NCBI GenBank assembly: GCA_002005505.1
Contig: KV908642.1
Location: 62,001 to 126,000 of the forward strand
Reading direction: 5' to 3'
Source of the DNA: Botryococcus braunii
Taxonomy: Eukaryota; Chlorophyta; Trebouxiophyceae
Length of the DNA: 64,000 bases
The stretch's first letter is position 1. Every line of letters begins with the position of its first letter. The position numbers were made by a program, and so were the translations under genes. Below the pieces are notes generated by a model that did no database searches, was not told where the DNA came from, and saw nothing but the letters and a program-made list of their open reading frames with translations. This document shows, one piece after another, positions 1 through 9,097 of the stretch.

Positions 1-783
1 ACTTTCCTCCATCCACAGAACACTTCACATAGACCCCAGCATCTCTCTTACACACCTCATATCCCATGGTATGCAGCTTCTCATTCAGGGTCTTGTGCCA
101 TGCCCTTGGTGCTTGTTTCAGGCCATACAAAGCCTTCTTCAAGCGACACACCGTGTTGCCATCCCCATTTTCAAACCCAGGAGGTTGTGTGACATACACC
201 TCTTCTTCCAATTCACTATTCAAGAATGCAGTTTTGACATCCACTTGGTGGATCTCAAGACCCTCTTGCGCAGCCACTGACAGTAATGCTCTTCTAGACC
301 CATAACTGCTGGTAGGTGCAAATACCTCCATGACATCTACTCCAGGGATTTGCCTGCATCCCTGAGCCACCAGCCTTGCCTTGAACCTTAACACATTACC
401 ATGAGCATCCATTTTCACTGAGAAAATCCAGTGAACTGGAATAACTTTATGGCCACGAGGTCTCGGGACATACTCCATTACCTCGTGGGCATCCAACGAA
501 TTCTGCTCTTCCTGCATGGCAGCCTTCCAATACTCCCATTGAGGAGACTGCTGTGCCTCTCTCAAGCTTGAGGGCACACTTATTTTGCTGAAACGCACTC
601 CAGTATGCTTCCCCTTTTCTCCCTGACTCTCAGCAGTGCTGCTCTCATTCTCTCTCTCACCCACTACTCTTCCACTGACTGTCGCCGCACTGCAAGTTGG
701 AATAGCCTGAACAGGTTCAGAGTTTCCTCTCTGCTCTGTCTCTCTTTTAGACTCGCAGTTTGCCTTTTCAAGCTTACTGCTCC
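1..783 (-). pseudogene. pol: B-prime pol: linker end and reverse transcriptase N-terminal part
   Basis: The reading frame is open on the minus strand from 783 to the window edge. It gives the end of the integrase-RT linker, including a CESKRE stretch and GRVVGE, then the conserved copia RT start GKHTGVRF, QWEYWKAAMQEEQNSLDAHE, HWIFSVKMDAHGN and DVKTAFLN, and finally the thumb-side AWHKTLNEKL. The catalytic YVDD motif would lie just left of position 1. It matches the B copy at about 9370-10160 closely. The segment was cut from the rest of B-prime pol (14931 onward) by insertion of B. It belongs to a dead element and is not an independent gene. Confidence 0.85.
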
Positions 784-1184
784 TGTACAATTCTGGGCGT
801 AATATTCCCTGTATGTCCCGGCACGAAGGGTGTTAAGCTCGGTCGGGTCTCTTGCTGTGTGTAGGAGAGCAAGCAGAGCCCGACTGTGTGTTGACACTTG
901 TGGCAACTGATCAGAGATAAGCACCCGGAGTGCTCTTTCAGTCCCAAACAAGTGCCGAGCCCGTCATGCCTGCTGCCTATATCCTTTCTCGCAATAACGC
1001 GTCAAATTGCATTACTCTCTCTTTCTAAAATGGAATCGGTCCAGATCAATTATGGCAGAACTCTAGAGTTCTGCCATCCATTACTCTACCTCTAAGATTG
1101 TTCACCTTGATTGCTTTAGGGAAACCTGGCCACTATTACTCTTCTGAGGGAAAGTCACTAATCTGTTCTTTCACTATTATAACA
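784..1184 (-). repeat. 3' LTR of element B, short form with a single leader exon
   Basis: The repeat is 401 bp, begins TG and ends CA on either strand, and is bounded on the right by the polypurine tract (minus-strand aagtcaaggggaag, 1185-1198) and on the left by target duplication GCTCC. It matches the 5' LTR at 14197-14925 except that it holds one copy of the 145-nt leader exon (809-953) instead of two. The U3 part contains a perfect 22-bp palindrome with half-site GGCAGAACTCT at 1053-1074, and a TATA-like ATATAG about 27 nt upstream of the leader exon start. Confidence 0.9.
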
Positions 1185-1202
1185 CTTCCCCTTGACTTTT
1201 CC

Positions 1203-1957
1203 TCACAAAAACTTGGCCAGTCCTAGAGCCTCACGATGGCCCTGAAATACCTGCCTTGTCAACGGCTTGGTAAATATATCTGCCACATTCCTAGCAGATG
1301 GAACGTATTTCACATCCACCTGTCCCAATGTAATAGCTTCCCGAGCAAAATGGAAGCTGATTGCAATGTGCTTGGTATGCTTTGAGAACACTGGATTTCT
1401 GAGATGATTGATGCATCCCTGATTATCACAGTGGATCTTCACAATCCAAGGAGAAATACCAATTTCTTCAAGGAATCCCTTCATCCAATTTGCCTCCTTA
1501 ACAACTGCACTTGCTGCCATGAACTCAGCCTCTACTGTGGATGTGGCCACTGCAGACTGCTTCTTGCTTCCCCAAACTACAGCACCTCCAAATACACGAA
1601 TTACGTAACCCGTAGTGGAAAACCTGTGATCCTGATCACCACCATAATCTGCATCCACAAAGCCCTCCAGCTCTGTGTCCTTCCCTCCAAGTACTAACAC
1701 AAGATCCCTGGTAGCCATCAGATACTTCAACACTCTGATGGCTTCATTCCAGTGAGCAGTGGTGGGGGTAATCCTGTACCTGGAAAGCACTCCCACAGCC
1801 TGGGAAATATCAGGCCTTGTGGTGTTTGCAATGTACAACAGTGACCCAACCAGTTCACAATATCTGTGCCCTGGTGGTAAGGGACTCCCAGCTCCAATGC
1901 TGGCACTGTTGTCCTTGGACATCGGTTGCTGTGTGGCCACAAAATCCTTAGTCATAG
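1203..1957 (-). pseudogene. pol: B pol: C-terminal RNase H part
   Basis: The open frame of about 250 residues starts at TKDFVATQQP, directly continuing the B reading frame interrupted at 9098 (..SVGPDTPM). It contains the copia connection SLLYIANTTRPDISQAVGVLSRY and the RNase H domain: DADYGGDQDHRFSTTG with its catalytic aspartate, GSKKQSAVATSTVEAEF with the catalytic glutamate, HCDNQG, and the end ADIFTKPL..GLAKFL. The stop is followed at once by the polypurine tract and 3' LTR. Position 1957 is the exact insertion point of element A. Confidence 0.9.
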
Positions 1958-2648
1958 TGTTGTGTTAATTAATTTTATGCCTTTCCCTCAGAGGAGTAAT
2001 AATGGCAAGTCTCCGTATGAAGACAATACCAATTAGGAAAGAGAGGCAGAACCCTGAGTTCTGCCAGGCAATACATGCATTTGAACGAAGACTATCATAA
2101 CGCAAGTTACAGACACGTTTGTAGAAAGGAGGCATATGGGGCAAGCACGGATAGGGAAGGCACTTGGTTGGAACTATAGTGGCACTCCGGGTGTCTATCA
2201 ATCAGTTGCTAACCAGTCCTTGACTTGTATATGTCCGTGCCTACTTAACAACGCACAAGTAGGAGGACATCGTCTAACACCCTCCGTGCCGCCACCATGC
2301 AGGTGACTTAATCCTTATTGTATTCCTGGATTTAGCACTCAGATGAACATTGTTAGAACATGTTAGACATATAGAGTTGAGTTTAGCTCATCGGACAAAG
2401 TAATGAACACGACCTGGGTGAGAGCAGGTTAGGCGTGTTTGAACTGCGTCACCTTGTTAGGAGAGATGAGAGATATTGTAACACTTGGTTGGAACTATAG
2501 TGGCACTCCGGGTGTCTATCAATCAGTTGCTAACCAGTCCTTGACTTGTATATGTCCGTGCCTACTTAACAACGCACAAGTAGGAGGACATCGTCTAACA
2601 CCCTCCGTGCCGCCACCATGCAGGATACGCCAAGCCCAGAATATTTCA
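1958..2648 (+). repeat. 5' LTR of element A
   Basis: Starts TGTTGTGTTAATT and ends GAATATTTCA. It holds an imperfect dyad GGCAGAACCCTGAGTTCTGCC (2045-2065) about 96 bp upstream of the first leader exon copy (2161-2302, 142 nt). That copy is followed by a donor-like GTGACT. A 179-nt spacer ending in TGTAA (2477-2481) leads to a second identical 142-nt copy (2482-2623), followed by GGATACG. The TATA-like CATATGG lies about 30 nt upstream of 2161. Confidence 0.93.
2303..2623 (+). other. Predicted leader intron within the 5' LTR of A
   Basis: Runs from GTGACT directly after leader exon copy 1 to the CAG that ends copy 2, 321 nt, with GT-AG borders. Splicing would join copy 1 to GATACGCC just before the PBS, giving the same sequence as copy 2 plus U5. 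The same donor, TGTAA and acceptor layout is seen in the LTRs of B, B-prime, D, E and F. No RNA evidence is available here. Confidence 0.6.
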
Positions 2649-2662
2649 GGTTATGGGCCCAC
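2649..2662 (+). other. Primer-binding site of A, internal initiator tRNA-Met type
   Basis: GGTTATGGGCCCAC abuts the LTR end. It is complementary to the anticodon arm of initiator tRNA-Met (GTGGGCCCATAACC) and not to a tRNA 3' end. This half-tRNA priming is known for Drosophila copia. Confidence 0.8.
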
Positions 2663-2716
2663 GGGCTCGGATGCTGAGAGTGGGTGGCGCCTAAATCGGA
2701 GCTCACTAGACTGTGA

Positions 2717-2989
2717 ATGGCGAAGAAGCGGACAAAGCAAACAGCCAGGAAGACCACCAACCTCAACGTTCCAGCGCGCTTGAGATCAGGACCTCCGTCA
2801 TACAACGAACTAATCAGAGAAGGAGGACAACGTGGAGACCGCAATCCTGACGAGAGAGCCTTTATCGTCAAAGACTACATCTTTCACCTTCACGTTGGCT
2901 GTCCGTTAGCTCAACCCACCTGGTTCAGAAGTAAGATCTTGCTGCTACCTTGCGAGTACTGGAGTTATAAGACAACTGGGGAATTATGA
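2717..2989 (+). CDS. ORF1 of A, truncated, histone H3 tail-like N-terminus
   Basis: A 90-codon frame starts MAKKRTKQTARKTT. Residues 5-14 equal histone H3 positions 2-11 (RTKQTARKST) except for Thr at the Ser10 position. Then comes the part conserved in the ORF1 of D and B: RSGPPSYNELIREGG, NPDERAFIVKDY and PLAQPTWF. After about residue 70 the frame runs into unrelated sequence, KILLLPCEYW, so roughly 95 residues, including the acidic C-terminus seen in D and B, are missing, probably by internal deletion. Its TGA overlaps the gag start as ATGA (2986-2989), a layout known from stop-start reinitiation. The role is unknown; a chromatin-directed decoy is an inference from the tail. It is the most truncated ORF1 among the otherwise intact elements. 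Confidence 0.75.
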   Translation: MAKKRTKQTARKTTNLNVPARLRSGPPSYNELIREGGQRGDRNPDERAFIVKDYIFHLHVGCPLAQPTWFRSKILLLPCEYWSYKTTGEL

Positions 2990-5900
2990 CTTCCAAGAAG
3001 AAAGGATCATCAGCTAGTGGAGCATCAACGTCAAGCAGTGAACCAGCCTCATCCACACCCATCAGAGAACCGTGTACTCCCAGCACCTCAAGAGGCAGCG
3101 GAGATGAGCTGCCCAAGATTATCCCAACAAATGTCAAGGTACACATAAAACTGAAGGAACGGGGGACAAATATTATTGTTTGGAAGAATGCATTTTTGGC
3201 AGCAAATGAGTCAAAAGGGTCTTTGCCTGCCATCCTGGAGGCTATGCCTGGTACAGCACATGACGCAGCCGCAATGTTACTGATTTATGAGTCAGTCCCA
3301 GAGGAATGGCTGGGACCTCTGTCTAATCTGCCCTCTGCTTATGATGCATATGAGTTCATCTGCAGAAAGTTTATTGGTGGATATAATATCGAGGCCAATG
3401 CAGATTGGCTCCAAGAAATGAGCCAGGGAATGAAACATGACGAGACGATTTCGCAATATGTCAACAGAATGATCAACCTGAAGGCATGCCTTGACAGGAA
3501 CAACCATGCTCTACTGGATGCACACGTTGCAACCCAGATTGTGCAGGGCTTGCCTGATGCAGCTAAAGAGCCAGGAATGATCACAACTGCTGCAGCACAA
3601 CCCCTGGAGAAGCTGGCTGGACTTCTGCGCAACACAGCAGCTGCAGTGGGTTTTGATGAATATGCTCCTCGCCAACCAAGGGTTTTGGCTCTTGGACAAG
3701 GCTCCAGTGGAACCAACGCCCCACCAGCTGCCAGTGCAGCCCATCAGCAGGCCCAACCAACTGTCTCTGAGGCCAAGTCCGAGACAAAGGGCATCTGCAA
3801 CTACTGCAATAAGAAGGGGCATTACTGGAGGGACTGTCGAAAGAGGAAGCGGGACGAGGAGACCCAACGGAACGTAGTGGCAGCGGTCCAACAATTGCAG
3901 GGAATGTGGCCACAGGGACCTCCACATATGGGTGGCCCACACCCTCCTGCAGCCCAGCTGGCGCACCCTGGACTGGATGCCTTTCCGGCATGGTTCCAAC
4001 CCCCAGCTCCCCCACCTCCACCACCTGGAGGTATGCCATACATAATTTCCCTCAACATCCTGAAGACTCCTGTCAGAAATTCGTCTCTGCAATCCTGGCT
4101 GGTGGACAGTGGAGCATCTGTACATCTGGTGAATGATGTGACCCTACTACATAATCCAACTGTGCATGCCAAACCCATCCCATTACATCTGGCCACTTCA
4201 GATGCCACTGGAGGAATTGTAGCATCAGGCTCTGTCTGCATCCTCAGTCGAGTGGGAGTTCCCCTGTGGATACATCATGTTCAGTGTGTTCCTTCTGCAA
4301 CCTCAAACATACTGTCAGTATCTGCAGCATTGCGGGATGGGGCAGTCTTTCGCACAGATGATGTTGGAGCGTTCACTGAAGTCTGTGGTCCAAACAGCTG
4401 GAGGTCTCGGATCAGTGCAGAGAAAGGGCTATTTTATATTCATCAAGTTGTAGCTCTGAGTCCCAGTGTTAACCACAGAAGAATTTCAGCTGCTGTGAAG
4501 TCCAAAACCCCCACCCAAAACTCACACAACTGTGCCAGACGATACCTCTGGCATAGCAGAATGGGACATCCAGGTGAAACATGGATGCAGCGCCTAACCA
4601 ATGAGGACCTGGTCTCGGGACTTGATACATCCCTATGTCCCTGCTCCAATTGTCCAGTCTACTGTGAAGCATGTATTGAGGGAAAGACGTCTCGGCCTCC
4701 ATTTGGAATAAGCAGTAGACCAGCTGTTGAACCACTTGACAGAGTACATATTGACACTGTGGGCCCCATTTTTCCTGCTGCAGTAACTGGTGAACGTTAC
4801 TGGGTGACTGCTTTGGATGAGTCATCTCAGTTAAAGGCGGTCCTGCCTGTGAAGTCCAAAGATGCCATCAGTGCTGCTGTGAGGGACCTCATTCTATACT
4901 GGCAGACCCAGAAGAAAACCAAAGTGAAGTGTGTCCGGTGTGACCGTGGAACTGAATTTCTGAATGCCACGTTCAAAGAATTTTGTGCATCCCAGGGGAC
5001 TAAATTGGAGACCTCAGCTCCTTACACCCCGCAACAGAATGGAGCGGCTGAAAGAGCCAATCGCACCCTCAAGGAACGTACCAGGACTCTTCTGGCTTTT
5101 GCAGCTGCCAGTCCAACGTTGTGGAAGGAGGCCCTGGAAACTGCATGCACCCTACTGAACATGGGTCCCAGTACCGGGAGGGACCGCACGCCATCAGAAT
5201 TATTTTTTGGCTACAAACCAAATGTAACCCCACTGCGTACCTGGGGTTGCTTGGCCTTTGTGCACATTCCTGATGTCCAGCGCTCTGTGTTTTCCCCTAA
5301 AACTGTGCCAGGGATGCTTACTGGTTACTCAGCCTCCTCCAAAGCCTATCGGATCTATGTGGGAGGGGGTATCTGGAAGGAGAGCAGAGATGTGGTTTTC
5401 GTGGAGCACCTCAGGGGAGCCTCTCGGGTTGGCATGAGCGTTTCCTCAACACAGTCTACAGAGTTTCTGTGTCCTGAGCCCTCTGCAAGTGACACTCCCC
5501 CAGTCTTTCCCGGCACCTCCCCTGGCACAACCAACATCAGCCTTGAGACAGATCTTGATGACCCACACAGTGAGCCTGAGTACCTGCCAGCCTCCAGCAA
5601 CCTCCCCACACAGCCTGTCACAGGACCCCCCAGTGAGGCTGAGCCCGAGCCTGAATCCAGAAGACTGTGTGACCCAGTGGAGATGGATCAAACCCTGGAG
5701 GCAGTACAGGACTTAGCCAGAGGAGTGAGACAGGACTCCCACCTTCGACCGCAGATGGAGCGAGCCCAGGAGGTCCTCAGACCAACTAGGTCTGATTGCC
5801 GCAACCACCAATTGGATGGCCTGACCCGGGCTCAACGACACGAACAACGCACTGCCGCCAAAGACCTCCTGCTGCCACAGGAGAAGGGAGAGAGCAGAGA

Positions 5901-8388
5901 GCGAGAGGGGTTGACTGAATGTGACTCTCTGTCACAGGGACCAGGGGAAGTGCAGCTAGAGGATGATTCACATGAGGGGCATGAATTGCATGTGAGTGCA
6001 GTGAGGGGGGCAGCTACATGCAAAGCTGCAAATGGTCCCGGGGAGCTGAGCAGTATGGGTGGGTCTTGTTCAGTGACTGAGAGAAATGTAAGAGATGTGA
6101 CCATGCAGAGTTCTTCTGGCAACCCGTCCAGTCAGAGCACTCCTGGACGGGACTGTGGTGGCAGCCACCGGTCAGAGGAAGCATCATATGCTTTCTCTGC
6201 ACCAGCCAAACATGATTGTGAGCGGGAGACAGGATCTGCATCCTTGACTCCATGTAAGGGACGAGAGGAGGAGGTGAATCAGGAGCACAGACATTGTGGA
6301 GACAGACCAAATTACAAGTGCTCACTGAGAGGTACCTGTGCCTGGGAGAGTGATGTCAGAGATGTGAGGTCACTCCCAACAGTGACATGCAGTCGGTCTG
6401 AGAGGCATGTGGATCACATAAATCAGGGGAAGTATGCAGACACTCTGCCATATCCCGATGTTGCTTGTGAGAGACCTGAAGAGTCTGAACTCTTGCAGGC
6501 ATGTCAGAGTGTGTCTGAGGAGGTGAATCGGAAGTCTGGACAATGTGAAGGGATTCCAAATTACAAAGACTGTCCGAGAGGTACCTGTGCATGGGAGGAT
6601 GATGTGAGGGATGAGCAGAGTAACTTGTGCAAAGCCAAGTGTGAGTCCAAGCGAGAGCGTGCTATGAGAGAGCATTCTACTTCTACTGGAGAGCCTGTGA
6701 TGTGTAACTCAGCGAGTGTCAGTGGAAGAGTAGTGGGTTCTGGACAAAGTGAGAGAAAATCAGGCAATTCAGAGGAAAAGCACACAGGTGTCAGATTTGG
6801 GAAAATTCACGTTCCCTCTAATTTGAGAGAAGCACAGATGTCTCCCCAGTGGGAATACTGGAAGGCAGCTATGCAGGAAGAGCAAAATTCTCTAGATACT
6901 CATGAGGTCATGGAGTATGTTCCGAGACCTCGTGGACATAAGGTTATTCCAGTTCACTGGATATTTTCAGTGAAAATGGATGCACATGGCAATGTTGTGA
7001 GATTCAAGGCCAGATTAGTGGCACAGGGATGCAGACAAATCCCTGGAGTGGATGTGATGGAGGTCTTTGCTCCTACTAGTAGCTATGGAGCTAGAAGAGC
7101 TCTGCTTGCTGTTGCTGCAAGAGAGGGCTGTGAAATTCATCAGGTGGACGTTAAGACCGCCTTTCTGAATGGTGAGCTCGAGGAGGAAGTATATGTAACG
7201 CAACCTCCTGGCTTTGAGAATGATGATAAGAATATTGTGTGCCGATTGAGAAAGGCGTTGTATGGCCTGAAGCAGGCTCCACGTGCCTGGCACAAAACCC
7301 TGAATGACAAACTTGAAGTCATGGGGTATGAGGTGTGCAAGAGTGATGCGGGAGTGTATGTGAGATGCTCTACTGATGGAGGAAAGTCCTATGTGCTGAT
7401 CTATGTTGATGATCTTCTGATAGTTTCCAAGGGCATGTCAGAAATCGAGAGAGTGAAGGGACTTCTCAAGAAAGAATTCACCATCCATGATCTTGGGGAA
7501 GTGAAGGATTTCTTGGGATGTCAAGTGATGAGAGATAGAGATAAAGGGCTGATCACCCTGAGTTGCATCCCTAAAATCGATGCACTTGTAGAGAAATTTG
7601 GCTTGGATCTTGAGTCAGTGGGACCTGATACTCCCATGACAAAAGATTTCGTAATGTCCCAAAGGCCTGCACCGAGAGATGGGAGCGACAGCATTGGTGC
7701 TGGCAGTCCACTACCTCCAGGTCACCGTTACTGTGAGTTAGTAGGGTCTCTTCTGTATATAGCCAACACCACACGTCCCGATATAGCTCAGGCAGTAGGT
7801 GTATTGTCTCGTTATCGCATATCTCCCACCACAGCACATTGGAATGAAGCCATCCGTGTGTTGAAGTATCTGAAAGGAACCCGAGATTTGGTTCTAACTC
7901 TCGGAGGGGGGGAGATAGAGCTAGAAGGCTATGTGGATGCCGACTATGGAGGTGATCAGGATCATCGCTTCTCTACCACTGGCTTTGTCCTCACTGTGTT
8001 TGGAGGAGCAGTAGTGTGGGGAAGTAAAAAGCAATCTGCTGTTGCCACTTCAACAGTGGAGGCTGAATTCATGGCAGCAAGTGCTGTTGTGAAGGAAGCA
8101 AATTGGCTGAGAGGTTTCCTGGAGGAAATTGGAGTGTTACCGTGGATAGTGAAGATTCATTGTGACAACCAAGGGTGTATAAACCACCTGAGGAATCCGG
8201 TGTACTCCAAACACACAAAGCATATTGCAATTAGCTGTCATTTCGCACGTGAAGCTATTGCAAAGGGGCAGGTTGAATTCAAGTACATTCAATCTGCTAG
8301 AAATGTGGCTGACATTTTTACCAAACCACTAGTTAGACAAGTGTTTCTGGGACATCGTAACTCACTGGGACTGGCCAAGTTTCTGTGA
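2986..8388 (+). CDS. gag-pol: Copia gag-pol polyprotein, intact (element A)
   Basis: The 1800-residue frame starts MTSKKKGSSASG. Domains in order are: gag capsid region (about 45-240, KVHIKL, AMPGTAHDAAAML); CCHC zinc knuckle CNYCNKKGHYWRDC near residue 271; aspartic protease SWLVDSGASVHLVND near 371; integrase zinc-binding part (WHSRMGHPG and CEACIEGK, about 522-575); and the DDE core with Asp in HIDTVGP, Asp in RCDRGTEF and Glu in NGAAERANR (about 589-690). A linker of roughly 440 residues contains Cys repeats. The RT includes VIPVHWIFSVK and catalytic YVDD near 1473, and RNase H has DADYGGDQD and TSTVEAEF (about 1648 on). All catalytic motifs are present. It is expected to make virus-like particles, cDNA and integrate. 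No frameshift separates gag from pol, so both would come from one polyprotein. Confidence 0.96.
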   Translation: MTSKKKGSSASGASTSSSEPASSTPIREPCTPSTSRGSGDELPKIIPTNVKVHIKLKERGTNIIVWKNAFLAANESKGSLPAILEAMPGTAHDAAAMLLIYESVPEEWLGPLSNLPSAYDAYEFICRKFIGGYNIEANADWLQEMSQGMKHDETISQYVNRMINLKACLDRNNHALLDAHVATQIVQGLPDAAKEPGMITTAAAQPLEKLAGLLRNTAAAVGFDEYAPRQPRVLALGQGSSGTNAPPAASAAHQQAQPTVSEAKSETKGICNYCNKKGHYWRDCRKRKRDEETQRNVVAAVQQLQGMWPQGPPHMGGPHPPAAQLAHPGLDAFPAWFQPPAPPPPPPGGMPYIISLNILKTPVRNSSLQSWLVDSGASVHLVNDVTLLHNPTVHAKPIPLHLATSDATGGIVASGSVCILSRVGVPLWIHHVQCVPSATSNILSVSAALRDGAVFRTDDVGAFTEVCGPNSWRSRISAEKGLFYIHQVVALSPSVNHRRISAAVKSKTPTQNSHNCARRYLWHSRMGHPGETWMQRLTNEDLVSGLDTSLCPCSNCPVYCEACIEGKTSRPPFGISSRPAVEPLDRVHIDTVGPIFPAAVTGERYWVTALDESSQLKAVLPVKSKDAISAAVRDLILYWQTQKKTKVKCVRCDRGTEFLNATFKEFCASQGTKLETSAPYTPQQNGAAERANRTLKERTRTLLAFAAASPTLWKEALETACTLLNMGPSTGRDRTPSELFFGYKPNVTPLRTWGCLAFVHIPDVQRSVFSPKTVPGMLTGYSASSKAYRIYVGGGIWKESRDVVFVEHLRGASRVGMSVSSTQSTEFLCPEPSASDTPPVFPGTSPGTTNISLETDLDDPHSEPEYLPASSNLPTQPVTGPPSEAEPEPESRRLCDPVEMDQTLEAVQDLARGVRQDSHLRPQMERAQEVLRPTRSDCRNHQLDGLTRAQRHEQRTAAKDLLLPQEKGESREREGLTECDSLSQGPGEVQLEDDSHEGHELHVSAVRGAATCKAANGPGELSSMGGSCSVTERNVRDVTMQSSSGNPSSQSTPGRDCGGSHRSEEASYAFSAPAKHDCERETGSASLTPCKGREEEVNQEHRHCGDRPNYKCSLRGTCAWESDVRDVRSLPTVTCSRSERHVDHINQGKYADTLPYPDVACERPEESELLQACQSVSEEVNRKSGQCEGIPNYKDCPRGTCAWEDDVRDEQSNLCKAKCESKRERAMREHSTSTGEPVMCNSASVSGRVVGSGQSERKSGNSEEKHTGVRFGKIHVPSNLREAQMSPQWEYWKAAMQEEQNSLDTHEVMEYVPRPRGHKVIPVHWIFSVKMDAHGNVVRFKARLVAQGCRQIPGVDVMEVFAPTSSYGARRALLAVAAREGCEIHQVDVKTAFLNGELEEEVYVTQPPGFENDDKNIVCRLRKALYGLKQAPRAWHKTLNDKLEVMGYEVCKSDAGVYVRCSTDGGKSYVLIYVDDLLIVSKGMSEIERVKGLLKKEFTIHDLGEVKDFLGCQVMRDRDKGLITLSCIPKIDALVEKFGLDLESVGPDTPMTKDFVMSQRPAPRDGSDSIGAGSPLPPGHRYCELVGSLLYIANTTRPDIAQAVGVLSRYRISPTTAHWNEAIRVLKYLKGTRDLVLTLGGGEIELEGYVDADYGGDQDHRFSTTGFVLTVFGGAVVWGSKKQSAVATSTVEAEFMAASAVVKEANWLRGFLEEIGVLPWIVKIHCDNQGCINHLRNPVYSKHTKHIAISCHFAREAIAKGQVEFKYIQSARNVADIFTKPLVRQVFLGHRNSLGLAKFL

Positions 8389-8406
8389 GGTAAAGGCAAG
8401 GGGAAG
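8389..8406 (+). other. Polypurine tract of A
   Basis: GGTAAAGGCAAGGGGAAG lies between the gag-pol stop and the 3' LTR. It primes plus-strand DNA in LTR elements. The same tract precedes the 3' LTRs of D and B. Confidence 0.85.
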
Positions 8407-9097
8407 TGTTGTGTTAATTAATTTTATGCCTTTCCCTCAGAGGAGTAATAATGGCAAGTCTCCGTATGAAGACAATACCAATTAGGAAAGAGAGGCAGAA
8501 CCCTGAGTTCTGCCAGGCAATACATGCATTTGAACGAAGACTATCATAACGCAAGTTACAGACACGTTTGTAGAAAGGAGGCATATGGGGCAAGCACGGA
8601 TAGGGAAGGCACTTGGTTGGAACTATAGTGGCACTCCGGGTGTCTATCAATCAGTTGCTAACCAGTCCTTGACTTGTATATGTCCGTGCCTACTTAACAA
8701 CGCACAAGTAGGAGGACATCGTCTAACACCCTCCGTGCCGCCACCATGCAGGTGACTTAATCCTTATTGTATTCCTGGATTTAGCACTCAGATGAACATT
8801 GTTAGAACATGTTAGACATATAGAGTTGAGTTTAGCTCATCGGACAAAGTAATGAACACGACCTGGGTGAGAGCAGGTTAGGCGTGTTTGAACTGCGTCA
8901 CCTTGTTAGGAGAGATGAGAGATATTGTAACACTTGGTTGGAACTATAGTGGCACTCCGGGTGTCTATCAATCAGTTGCTAACCAGTCCTTGACTTGTAT
9001 ATGTCCGTGCCTACTTAACAACGCACAAGTAGGAGGACATCGTCTAACACCCTCCGTGCCGCCACCATGCAGGATACGCCAAGCCCAGAATATTTCA
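8407..9097 (+). repeat. 3' LTR of element A
   Basis: 691 bp, the same length as the 5' LTR and without visible differences, which indicates recent insertion. It contains the same duplicated 142-nt leader exon with TGTAA before the second copy. CATAG follows at 9098-9102. Confidence 0.95.

Larger units (their letters stand above)
1958..9097 (+). mobile_element. Copia element A, youngest insertion in the left stack
   Basis: The element comprises 5' LTR 1958-2648, PBS 2649-2662, ORF1 2717-2989, gag-pol 2986-8388, polypurine tract ending at 8406, and 3' LTR 8407-9097. Both LTRs are 691 bp and I see no difference between them. The target duplication CATAG lies at 1953-1957 and 9098-9102, and removing A restores the pol frame of element B. 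With an open 1800-codon gag-pol and matching LTRs this copy may be able to transpose. Its ORF1 is shortened to 90 codons against about 165-174 in D and B. Confidence 0.95.

Noticed and set aside
2439..2783. 114-codon frame across the A LTR and PBS
   Set aside because: It overlaps the LTR, PBS and ORF1 start in another frame, and has no homologue in D or B.
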